DNA from: Chloroflexia bacterium
Lineage (GTDB): Bacteria > Chloroflexota > Chloroflexia > QHBQ01 > JADMIH01
DNA length: 8,142 bases
Assembly (NCBI GenBank): GCA_025927935.1
Contig: JAICKM010000292.1
Location: 1 to 8,142, forward strand
Direction of reading: 5' to 3'
The notes under the pieces are model-generated. The model was not told where the DNA came from and made no database searches. It was given only the letters and a program-made list of their open reading frames with translations. Shown one piece after another: positions 1 through 6,046 of the stretch; the first letter of the stretch is position 1, and every line of letters starts with the position of its first letter. The translations under genes and the position numbers were made by a program.

Positions 1-977
1 CGCGCGACCTCTGGGTGCCCATCCCCGGCTTCGGCGAGAACCGCATCAACGCCGCCTACCAGTACGGGGAGACGAACAACGTGCCCGGCGGCGGCCCGGC
101 CCTGGTCATGCAGACCGTGGAGCAGGACTTCGCTGTGCCGGTCCATTACTTCGCCCAGGTGGATTTTAACGGCTTCCGGCGCATCGTGGACGCGCTCGGC
201 GGGGTGACGGTGGATGTGCAGCGCCCGCTGATCGACAACGAGTATCCCGCCGATTACGGCTATGCGTATCAGCGCGTCTATATCCCCGCCGGACTCCAGC
301 ACATGGACGGTAGGACGGCCCTGCAATATGTTCGCTCGCGCCACGCCGACAGCGACCTGGCCCGCAACGAGCGCCAGCAGGCGATGCTGATCGCCCTGCG
401 CGAGCAGGGCACCCAGCTTAACATCCTGGGCAAACTGGACAAGGTGTTCACCGAGCTAAAAGGCGCCCTGCGCACGGACCTGTCGGTGACGCAGGTGGGG
501 TCGCTGGTCAAGCTGGCCCAGAGCATCCCGCGCGACCAGGTGCGCCAGCTCTCGGTGGGCGCCGACATGGTCGCGCCCGGCAACATGGGTGGGGCCGATG
601 TGCTGCTGCCGCAGTGGGATGTGATCCGGCCCGCCGTGCGCCAGCTTCTGGGCGATGCCGATCTCAGCAGCGAGAGCGCCGTCCTGTCGGTGCAGAACGG
701 CACGGACACGCCGGGCCTAGCCCTGAGCACGGCGGAGCAGATGCGCGGCGCCGGGTTCACGGTGCCCGACAGCGCCGTCGGCAACCCACCTGACGGCGGC
801 GGCGGGCGCTACCCGCAGACCTTGATCTACGACTACACCGGCGGCAAGAAACCGGCCAGCATCAGCCGTATCCTGGCCCTGCTCAAGCTGCCCACGGACC
901 GCGTGCGCACGAGCGGCGGCACTCACCCCGCAGGCATCGACATCGAGATCGTGCTGGGCGAGGACGCCGCGAAGTAA
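1..977 (+). CDS. LCP (LytR-CpsA-Psr) family cell-wall glycopolymer ligase, 5' end missing
   Basis: Partial gene, read in frame from base 3; the real start lies left of the window. LCP enzymes are membrane-anchored and act outside the cell, moving undecaprenyl-linked glycopolymers onto peptidoglycan or other envelope acceptors. The fragment opens inside the catalytic domain with the conserved block RDLWVPIPGFGENRINAAY. It goes on through VDALGGVTVDV to the late LCP block ALQYVRSRHADSDLARNERQ, whose arginines contact the lipid pyrophosphate head in known structures. A roughly 90-residue LytR_C-type domain follows, from about SAVLSVQNGT to IDIEIVLGED. The N-terminal membrane anchor and first catalytic motifs lie outside the window. 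The stop is TAA at 975-977, only 6 bp from the end of the convergent regulator gene. The family call is firm; the glycopolymer attached is unknown. Confidence 0.93.
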   Translation, partial: RDLWVPIPGFGENRINAAYQYGETNNVPGGGPALVMQTVEQDFAVPVHYFAQVDFNGFRRIVDALGGVTVDVQRPLIDNEYPADYGYAYQRVYIPAGLQHMDGRTALQYVRSRHADSDLARNERQQAMLIALREQGTQLNILGKLDKVFTELKGALRTDLSVTQVGSLVKLAQSIPRDQVRQLSVGADMVAPGNMGGADVLLPQWDVIRPAVRQLLGDADLSSESAVLSVQNGTDTPGLALSTAEQMRGAGFTVPDSAVGNPPDGGGGRYPQTLIYDYTGGKKPASISRILALLKLPTDRVRTSGGTHPAGIDIEIVLGEDAAK

Positions 978-983
978 GCACCC

Positions 984-3761
984 CTACGGTTCGGCGTGCT
1001 CGGCTTTCCGATCTTCAGCGGCCCCTGGCTGCCACGCTACGGCGGCCAGCGCCGTCACCTGCTCCAGGCTCAGAGCCTGGCCCGCGGCCCACGCTCGCTC
1101 GAACGCCGCATCGCCGAGCCGGGCGTGCGTGTCGGCAATAAGCTGGTCAAAGATGCGCCTGTCGAACTGGTCCATCTGGGCCTCCGCGACCTCCTGGCTG
1201 CGGGCGGTGGCCGCGCTCAGCAGTTGCGCCGCCGTTTCCGGTGGCCAGTGTGTGCCCATGGACTGCACCAGGCCCAGGAGGGTCATTGCGATGCCGAGCG
1301 GTTGACCGACTGTCCGAAACATCGCCAGGCATTCCCGGTACACCGCGATGGCCTCGATGTCATCCTGCTCATAGTGGGCCAGCAAGGCCAGGTTGCGCAA
1401 CGCCCAACCGGTGTTGAAAGCATCGCCGATTTCTCGCGCCATCCGCAGGGATTCTTCACATAGCTCTCGTGCCCGCCGGTAGTCGCCCTCGGCGAGGGCC
1501 ATAAACCCGAGGGTGTGTAGTTGGCCCGCTATGAGTCCCTTGAGCCCCAACTCTCGTGACAGCACCAGCACTTTATCGAGCACCCGCCTGGCTTCGGCAT
1601 AATTCCCCTGGCTGCGCGCTAGATGCAGGAGCAGGCCGAGCGCCAAGACCATTGCCAGCTTGTCATCCTGCTCCCGTGCCAGGAGGATCGCATCTTCGAT
1701 CAGTTGCCGGGCCGTGCGAAAATCATGAAGCCAGAGCGCAACCATCGCCAGAGCGCTCTGGCTCTGTGCCAGCCCCCATTGATCGCCGATCTCCTCGAAG
1801 ATGTGCCGGCTCTCCTCGATATGCCGGGTGGCGCTGCTGTATGCGAGCGCGCCGTTGGAGCCCAATGCCTCACTGAGCCCGAGTTGCTGCAGACCGAACG
1901 CAAGTGCCCAGGGATCCCCCCGTTCGCGCAACACGGCGACGCCCTCTTCTCCGCGGGCACAGGCGAAGGCAATTTGGCTATTATCCGCCAGCCACACGCG
2001 CCCGAGGTTAATCAATGCGTAGCCAAGGTTCTCCCTGTCCCCGATTTCCCGTGCGAGGGTTACGCTCGCGTCGAGATGCGTCCGTGCTGTCTTCTCATTG
2101 AGCTGATAGAGGGCCATCACCCCCGCGCCCCACAAACAGGCGGCGCGGGCCGGGATGCGCGCGGCCGATTTTGCCAGCGCGGCTTCGAGTCGGTCCTGGC
2201 CTTCCGTCCAGTAGCCGTGGAAGAACCAGAACCAGAAGAGCGCCGCAGCCAGCCGCAACATTGTTTCGCCGCCATCGGGCTGCGCCTGACTCCAGGTGAG
2301 CGCCGTGCGCAGGTTTTCCTGTTCGGCGTCCAGTTGCGCCAGCCAAATCTCGCGCTCCGTGCTGCGCAAGTGCGGCACCGCCGCCTCGGCGAACGCTAAG
2401 AAGAACGCGGCGTGCCGGCGGCTGAATTCCTCCGTCTCGCCGCTCGCGGCCAACTGCTCGCGGGCGAACTCGTGGATGGTTTCGAGCATGACGAAGCGGG
2501 GCTCGCCTGTGCCGAGCGCTTCCCGGCGCAGCAGGTTCTTGTCGATCAGCGATCCGAGCGCGTCCAGCACATCGGGGCCGATGTCGCCCGCCGGGTTGCA
2601 GATCGTCTCGACAGCGGCCAGTGAGCGCCCACCCATAAAGACAGAGAGGCGGCGGAAGAGGCGCTGTTCCGGCTCCTGGAGGAGGTTGTAGCTCCAGGCG
2701 ATGGTGGCGCGCAAGGTCTGCTGGCGCGCGGGCAGATCACGGGCGCCGCCAGTCAGCAGAACCAGCCGGCTCTGGAGGCGGCCCAGCAGCGCGTGCGGCG
2801 AGAGCAGCTTGACGCGGGCGGCGGCCAGTTCGATCGCCAGCGGCAGCCCATCCAGGTGGCGCACGATCTCCGCCACCGCCGGCGCGTTCTCATCGGTCAG
2901 TGTGAAGTCCGGGCGGGTGTCCCTTGCCCGCTCGACGAAGAGTCGCACCGCCGGGTTCTCCAGCAGTTCGGCGACCGGCGGCAGCACCGGCACGTTGGGC
3001 AGGTCCAGCGGCGGCACCGAGAACTCTTTCTCCCCGCGCAGCCGCAACGGTTCCCGGCTGGTCACCAGCAGCTTCAGCCCCGGCGCCGCGCCCAGCAACG
3101 CGGTCAGCAGCGGGGCCGCCTCAACGACCTGCTCGAAGTTGTCCAGCAGCAACAACAGGTGCTTGCCCGCCAGATCGCTCCGCAGCAACTGGGCCGGCGA
3201 TTGGCCGGGCATCTCTTGCATGCCCAGCGTCTGCGCGATCTCGGATGCCACCAGCCCCGCCGCGGAGATCGGCGCGAGATTGACGAAGTAGACGCCATCC
3301 GGAAAGGCGGCGACCAGCCCGGTGACGACCTCGACGGCCAAGCGGGTCTTGCCGGTGCCGCCGGTGCCGGTGAGGGTGAGTAGGCGCACCTCGCGCTGCT
3401 GGATCAGCTCCCGGCACGCGGCCAGTTCGCTCTGCTGCCCAATCAGCGGGGTCAGGAAGGTGGGGAAGTTGTAGGCGGCTGTGGGTGCGGGCGCCACCGC
3501 AGTCTCGTCCCCACCGTTGCCGCGCCCGCTCGGCTCCGTCCCACTGCGCGCCCGTGCGATCCAGGCGGGTTGCTCGTCCGGCGGGATCGCCAGGTGCTGC
3601 GCCAGCAGGGCGGCCAGTTGCCGCGAGGGGCGCAGCCCGCCCCCCTCCAACTTGCGGATGGTGTCGACGGAACAGCCCACCTGCTCGGCCAGCGCCTCCT
3701 GGGTTAGATCCAGATCGCGCCGCCGCTGCTTCATCTGCCGGCCAAAGGGCACGTCGTCCAT
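984..3761 (-). CDS. XRE-type HTH + STAND (NB-ARC-like) ATPase + TPR regulator
   Basis: A 925-residue protein, numbered here from the ATG at 3761. Residues about 7-60 form an XRE/Cro helix-turn-helix (LTQEALAEQVGCSVDTIRKLE). A Gly/Pro/Ala-rich linker follows, then a STAND ATPase: Walker A GTGGTGKT at 132-139, Walker B LLLLLDNFEQ ending the strand at Asp207, TSRE at 234-237 and GLPLAIELAAAR at 305-316. Next come a winged-helix-like segment (about 340-435) and TPR-like helical repeats (about 450-840), with clear units such as GDYRRARELCEESLRMAREIGD. The last 80 residues (AAQLLSAA to ALSLEQVTALA) match a tail often seen in Chloroflexota regulators of this design. Such proteins are thought to sense a ligand or partner through the TPRs and switch by nucleotide exchange; the signal here is unknown. 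All catalytic motifs look intact. The gene diverges from the ParB-like gene, its most obvious candidate target. A role in phage defence, known for some STAND ATPases, is possible, but nothing nearby supports it. Confidence 0.9.
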   Translation of the reverse strand: MDDVPFGRQMKQRRRDLDLTQEALAEQVGCSVDTIRKLEGGGLRPSRQLAALLAQHLAIPPDEQPAWIARARSGTEPSGRGNGGDETAVAPAPTAAYNFPTFLTPLIGQQSELAACRELIQQREVRLLTLTGTGGTGKTRLAVEVVTGLVAAFPDGVYFVNLAPISAAGLVASEIAQTLGMQEMPGQSPAQLLRSDLAGKHLLLLLDNFEQVVEAAPLLTALLGAAPGLKLLVTSREPLRLRGEKEFSVPPLDLPNVPVLPPVAELLENPAVRLFVERARDTRPDFTLTDENAPAVAEIVRHLDGLPLAIELAAARVKLLSPHALLGRLQSRLVLLTGGARDLPARQQTLRATIAWSYNLLQEPEQRLFRRLSVFMGGRSLAAVETICNPAGDIGPDVLDALGSLIDKNLLRREALGTGEPRFVMLETIHEFAREQLAASGETEEFSRRHAAFFLAFAEAAVPHLRSTEREIWLAQLDAEQENLRTALTWSQAQPDGGETMLRLAAALFWFWFFHGYWTEGQDRLEAALAKSAARIPARAACLWGAGVMALYQLNEKTARTHLDASVTLAREIGDRENLGYALINLGRVWLADNSQIAFACARGEEGVAVLRERGDPWALAFGLQQLGLSEALGSNGALAYSSATRHIEESRHIFEEIGDQWGLAQSQSALAMVALWLHDFRTARQLIEDAILLAREQDDKLAMVLALGLLLHLARSQGNYAEARRVLDKVLVLSRELGLKGLIAGQLHTLGFMALAEGDYRRARELCEESLRMAREIGDAFNTGWALRNLALLAHYEQDDIEAIAVYRECLAMFRTVGQPLGIAMTLLGLVQSMGTHWPPETAAQLLSAATARSQEVAEAQMDQFDRRIFDQLIADTHARLGDAAFERAWAAGQALSLEQVTALAAVAWQPGAAEDRKAEHAEP

Positions 3762-3766
3762 GGTGC

Positions 3767-3772
3767 TCACCC
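3767..3772 (-). promoter_or_regulatory. Ribosome binding site deciding the start of the STAND regulator
   Basis: On the minus strand GGGTGA lies 5 nt before the ATG at 3761-3759 and fits the anti-Shine-Dalgarno (AGGAGGTGA register). A GTG at 3770-3768, in frame and three codons earlier, is itself part of this motif and has no Shine-Dalgarno of its own. I therefore prefer the ATG start. Confidence 0.55.
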
Positions 3773-3781
3773 GGTATACCG
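3772..3781. promoter_or_regulatory. 10-bp perfect palindrome CGGTATACCG, candidate operator
   Basis: A perfect palindrome directly upstream of, and touching, the ribosome binding site of the STAND regulator. XRE-type proteins usually bind small palindromes, often in their own leader, so autoregulation is a reasonable guess. No confident minus-strand promoter was seen between here and the ParB-like gene. A 10-bp palindrome can arise by chance. Confidence 0.35.
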
Positions 3782-3845
3782 CTTTTTGTCCAGCTATCTA
3801 TGCTACTTCTTCGCCATCTTATCACTTCTGGCGGTGCGAGGGAAG

Positions 3846-3854
3846 TGCTCTAAT
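3846..3854 (+). promoter_or_regulatory. Candidate extended -10 promoter of the ParB-like gene
   Basis: TGCTCTAAT matches the extended -10 form TGnTATAAT with one mismatch. No good -35 lies 16-18 bp upstream (TTCTGG at 3826-3831 is poor), which is tolerable for an extended -10 promoter. Transcription would begin near 3861, about 35 nt before the ATG, inside the inverted repeat at 3855-3875. Confidence 0.45.
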
Positions 3855-3875
3855 GGGTTCAGCAACACTGAACCC
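3855..3875. promoter_or_regulatory. Inverted repeat GGGTTCAG-N5-CTGAACCC, candidate operator
   Basis: Two perfect 8-bp arms (3855-3862 and 3868-3875) separated by CAACA. The repeat starts immediately after the predicted -10 and covers the predicted transcription start, so a bound protein would block transcription of the ParB-like gene. It could instead form an RNA hairpin just upstream of the Shine-Dalgarno, but the predicted start would remove part of the left arm from the transcript. The divergently encoded HTH protein is the obvious candidate binder; this is inference. Confidence 0.5.
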
Positions 3876-3895
3876 GATAGCGAAGGAGACGCACA

Positions 3896-4456
3896 ATGGA
3901 AGGTATGACCTCGCTGGTATTTGCGGCCCCCGCCGAAGACGGACGCGACGGCCACGCGGCACAGCGCCTCTACCACCGGGCGGTGCGCGCCGGATTCATG
4001 TACCGGCTCGCGGCGCGCTTGCGGCGAACGCCGTGCGGCCTGCGGGACCTGGCGGAGATCGAGCAAAGCGGCCGGGTGCGGGCGCGCCACGCGCTGGGGC
4101 TGCGCTCGGTGGAGATCGCGCGCATCGGGGGCAGCGAGGGACGCACCGGCGAGTTCGACGCCCGCTTCTATCCGCGCAACGAGCGCACCGCGTCCCGCTG
4201 GCAAAGCGTAGCGACCGCCCGCTACCGCGACCTGGCCCTGCCCCCGGTCGAACTGATCCTGGTCGAGGACACCTACTCCGTGCGCGACGGCCACCATCGC
4301 GTGTCGGTGGCCGTCGCGCGGGGCGAATGGTATATCGAGGCGCGGGTCACTCTCTGGGAGCTGTCGCCGCTACCGGCACCGGGCCTGCCCAGCCTCGTTA
4401 CGGCTCCGCCTTGCCCTGATCCCGGCCTGCCCGCCGTGCCTTGCCCCAGCGCATGA
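3896..4456 (+). CDS. ParB/sulfiredoxin-fold domain protein of unknown role
   Basis: A 186-residue protein with start ATG 3896 and a strong Shine-Dalgarno AAGGAG (3883-3888) 7 nt upstream. A second ATG three codons later is less well placed. Residues about 76-150 carry the features of a small ParB-like family: IGGSEGRTGEFDARF, RWQSVATARY, LPPVELILVEDTYSVRDGHHRVSVA and YIEARVTLWE. The DGHHRVSVA segment (131-139) corresponds to the nucleotide-phosphate-binding G-x-H-R motif of the ParB/Srx fold. The N-terminal 70 residues are Arg- and Ala-rich and probably helical (LYHRAVRAGFMYRLAARLRR). The C-terminal 30 residues are Pro-rich and probably disordered. There is no HTH or dimerisation domain as in true ParB and no parA neighbour, so chromosome partitioning is unlikely. 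Nuclease, kinase-like or nucleotide-sensing roles are all open. The last 59 bp overlap the end of the opposing membrane protein gene. Confidence 0.82.
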   Translation: MEGMTSLVFAAPAEDGRDGHAAQRLYHRAVRAGFMYRLAARLRRTPCGLRDLAEIEQSGRVRARHALGLRSVEIARIGGSEGRTGEFDARFYPRNERTASRWQSVATARYRDLALPPVELILVEDTYSVRDGHHRVSVAVARGEWYIEARVTLWELSPLPAPGLPSLVTAPPCPDPGLPAVPCPSA

Positions 4457-4904
4457 GGTTGCTTGTCGCCAGACAAATGCCACTGATGAGCATTAAAACC
4501 AATAGACCACGCCAAATATCCCAAGAATTCCGGTTCGCCTCGTCAAAGGTGTGCCAGAGGATTATCAGGCTGATGATCAGATAGCCCGCCTGCCAAATCG
4601 CCCAGCCTACACCCTCGTCGTCGATTCGCCTTACCGGTTGCACTTTTGGCGCCGGGGCATACCGATTGAGCACGAAAGCCAGCACCAGCACGGCCAGGAT
4701 TGCGCCGCCACCCACCAGAAGAATTTCTCCGGTCGATTTGAAGGCAAAAGTCGCTACGGTCAAGACGAGCATGGCGCCGATGTTCAGGACGATGCATCCC
4801 GCCATGATTTGGCGTTCCTCCGATGCCAGCCGGAGGGCACGCCGCGTGGATGGCGGCCGGCGGCCGGCGCCGTCGGCGGCGGGCGGCTGATCTACGGGCG
4901 GCAT
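4398..4904 (-). CDS. Small four-helix integral membrane protein, unknown function
   Basis: A 168-residue protein from ATG 4904. I see four likely transmembrane helices: about 34-55 (IMAGCIVLNIGAMLVLTV), 60-80 (EILLVGGGAILAVLVLAFVL), 99-119 (GWAIWQAGYLIISLIILW) and 131-150 (WRGLLVLMLISGICLATS). The positively charged parts are the N-terminus (RRPPSTRRALR), the middle loop (PVRRIDD) and the C-terminus (KARRAGRDQGK), which predicts both ends in the cytoplasm. No family or catalytic motif is recognised. It follows prs on the same strand after 138 bp, so it may have its own promoter, although none is clear. Its 3' end overlaps the ParB-like gene by 59 bp. The open frame continues upstream to 5030, but that part is Arg/Pro-rich and lacks a matching ribosome binding site. 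Confidence 0.78.
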   Translation of the reverse strand: MPPVDQPPAADGAGRRPPSTRRALRLASEERQIMAGCIVLNIGAMLVLTVATFAFKSTGEILLVGGGAILAVLVLAFVLNRYAPAPKVQPVRRIDDEGVGWAIWQAGYLIISLIILWHTFDEANRNSWDIWRGLLVLMLISGICLATSNLMRWGKARRAGRDQGKAEP

Positions 4905-4913
4905 GACGATCTG

Positions 4914-4918
4914 CTCCT
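4914..4918 (-). promoter_or_regulatory. Ribosome binding site of the membrane protein gene
   Basis: AGGAG on the minus strand, 9 nt before the ATG at 4904-4902. It decides the start in favour of this ATG over an in-frame upstream ATG at 5030, which would add 42 unlikely basic residues. Confidence 0.65.
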
Positions 4919-5042
4919 GCGCTGGGCGCGTCGAGTTCGGGCCGGGGACGCGCTGACGAGCGACGAGTACGCCGCGATAAATCGCACGGCTACGACGCAA
5001 TGGTGACGGATGGCGCGCGGGACACCGCAACGGCGCGCAAAG

Positions 5043-6041
5043 CTAACTTTCGGCGCGGGGGGCGCGTTCGGCTTGCAGGGCCTGGCGCTCGTTCTCGAAC
5101 ATCATGCCGACCGAGCCGCCGGTGTGTACGCGCTGGATCGCTTCGCCGATCAGCGGCGCCACGCTCAGGACTTTGAATTTGTCGATCATCTTCTCCGGCG
5201 GGATGGGGATGGTGTCGGTGCAGACCAGTTCGTGGATGGGGCTGTTCGCCAGGAGATCGATGGCCGGGCCGCTGAGCACGGGGTGGACGCAGCAGGCGTA
5301 GACATCGGTGGCGCCATAGGCCAGGCAGGTGGTCGCGGCCAGGGTGATCGAGCCACCGGTATCCACCTCGTCGTCCACCAGGACCGCCTGGTGGCCTTGC
5401 ACGTGGCCGATCAGGTTCAGGACCTCGGCGCGGTCGGCGTTGCCCACGCGGCGCTTCTCGACAATCGCCAGCGGAGCGCCGATCATCTCGGCGAAGTTGC
5501 GCGCCCGTTTGGCGTTGCCGATGTCGGTGGAGACGACGACCGGATTGGACAGGCGCTTTTCGCGGAAGTGGCGGGCCAGCAAATAGACGGCGGTTAGCTC
5601 GTCCACCGGGATATTGAAGAAGCCCTGGATCTGGCCCGCGTGCAGATCAATCGTGATGACCCGTTGCGCGCCGGCCACGGTCAGCATGTCGGCGATGAGG
5701 CGCGCGGTGATCGGCACGCGCGGCTGGTCCTTCTTGTCGGTGCGCCCGTAGGCGTAATAGGGCAGGACCGCCGTGATCCGCGCCGCCGACGCGCGCTTGA
5801 CGGCGTCGATCATGATCAACAACTCCATGATCGACTGGTTCACCGGATGGCACGTCGGCTGGATGATGAACACGTCATTGGAGCGCACGCTCTCGTTTAG
5901 CTTGACGAAGATATTCTCGTTGCTAAAGGAAAACACCTCGGCAGCGCCCAGGGGGATGCCGAGGTGCGTCGCCACGGCGCGCGCCAGCGCCGGGTTGGCA
6001 TTGCCGGTAAAGATGACCAGTTCTTCGTGCGTATCACACAT
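5043..6041 (-). CDS. prs: Ribose-phosphate pyrophosphokinase (PRPP synthetase), divergent subtype
   Basis: A cytosolic enzyme making 5-phosphoribosyl-1-pyrophosphate from ribose 5-phosphate and ATP, feeding purine, pyrimidine, His, Trp and NAD synthesis. The 332 residues compare with about 315 in E. coli. Visible motifs: KLNESVRSNDVFIIQ (47-61), GRTDKKDQPRVPITARL (99-115), IDLHAGQIQGFF (131-142, with the conserved His134), the flexible-loop EKRR (196-199) and the PRPP-binding loop VLVDDEVDTGGS (220-231). Differences from the textbook enzyme: FSNEN (39-43) where FSDGE normally contacts adenine, Thr101 where Gln follows the Arg in YARQD, and STDIGN (171-176) for SPDVGG. Since catalytic and PRPP-loop residues remain, I call it active, possibly with altered nucleotide binding or regulation. 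ATG 6041 lies 5 bp after the rnc stop; the nearest GGAG (6059-6056) is 14 nt away, so translational coupling to rnc is likely. Confidence 0.93.
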   Translation of the reverse strand: MCDTHEELVIFTGNANPALARAVATHLGIPLGAAEVFSFSNENIFVKLNESVRSNDVFIIQPTCHPVNQSIMELLIMIDAVKRASAARITAVLPYYAYGRTDKKDQPRVPITARLIADMLTVAGAQRVITIDLHAGQIQGFFNIPVDELTAVYLLARHFREKRLSNPVVVSTDIGNAKRARNFAEMIGAPLAIVEKRRVGNADRAEVLNLIGHVQGHQAVLVDDEVDTGGSITLAATTCLAYGATDVYACCVHPVLSGPAIDLLANSPIHELVCTDTIPIPPEKMIDKFKVLSVAPLIGEAIQRVHTGGSVGMMFENERQALQAERAPRAES

Positions 6042-6046
6042 GATGC

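Noticed and set aside
15..17. GTG as a start of the LCP gene
   Set aside because: It encodes the Val within the conserved RDLWVPIPG block, and homologous sequence continues upstream to the window edge, so the gene starts outside the window.
1623..2399. Plus-strand open frame opposite the TPR part of the regulator
   Set aside because: The opposite strand has continuous TPR-like repeats and STAND motifs in one frame; this frame has no recognisable features.
984..3761. Calling the STAND protein an anti-phage (Avs-like) system
   Set aside because: It has an N-terminal XRE DNA-binding domain and not a nuclease or other effector, and no defence genes are adjacent; a regulator is the simpler reading.
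3481..4419. Plus-strand open frame of 312 codons across the divergent promoter region
   Set aside because: It runs antisense through the HTH region and then out of frame through the ParB-like gene; the composition is Arg/Pro/Ala-rich with no recognisable domain.
4905..5030. N-terminal extension of the membrane protein to an ATG at 5030
   Set aside because: The extra 42 residues are Arg/Pro-rich with no clear ribosome binding site, while ATG 4904 has AGGAG at a good distance.
5012..5038. Possible terminator after prs (two GGCGCGC copies, partly inverted)
   Set aside because: The copies are mainly a direct repeat of a self-complementary hexamer with a long spacer, and there is no T-run on the minus strand.
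5010..5597. Plus-strand open frame opposite prs
   Set aside because: The PRPP synthetase motifs on the minus strand are unambiguous; the plus frame is Gly/Asp/Ala-rich noise.
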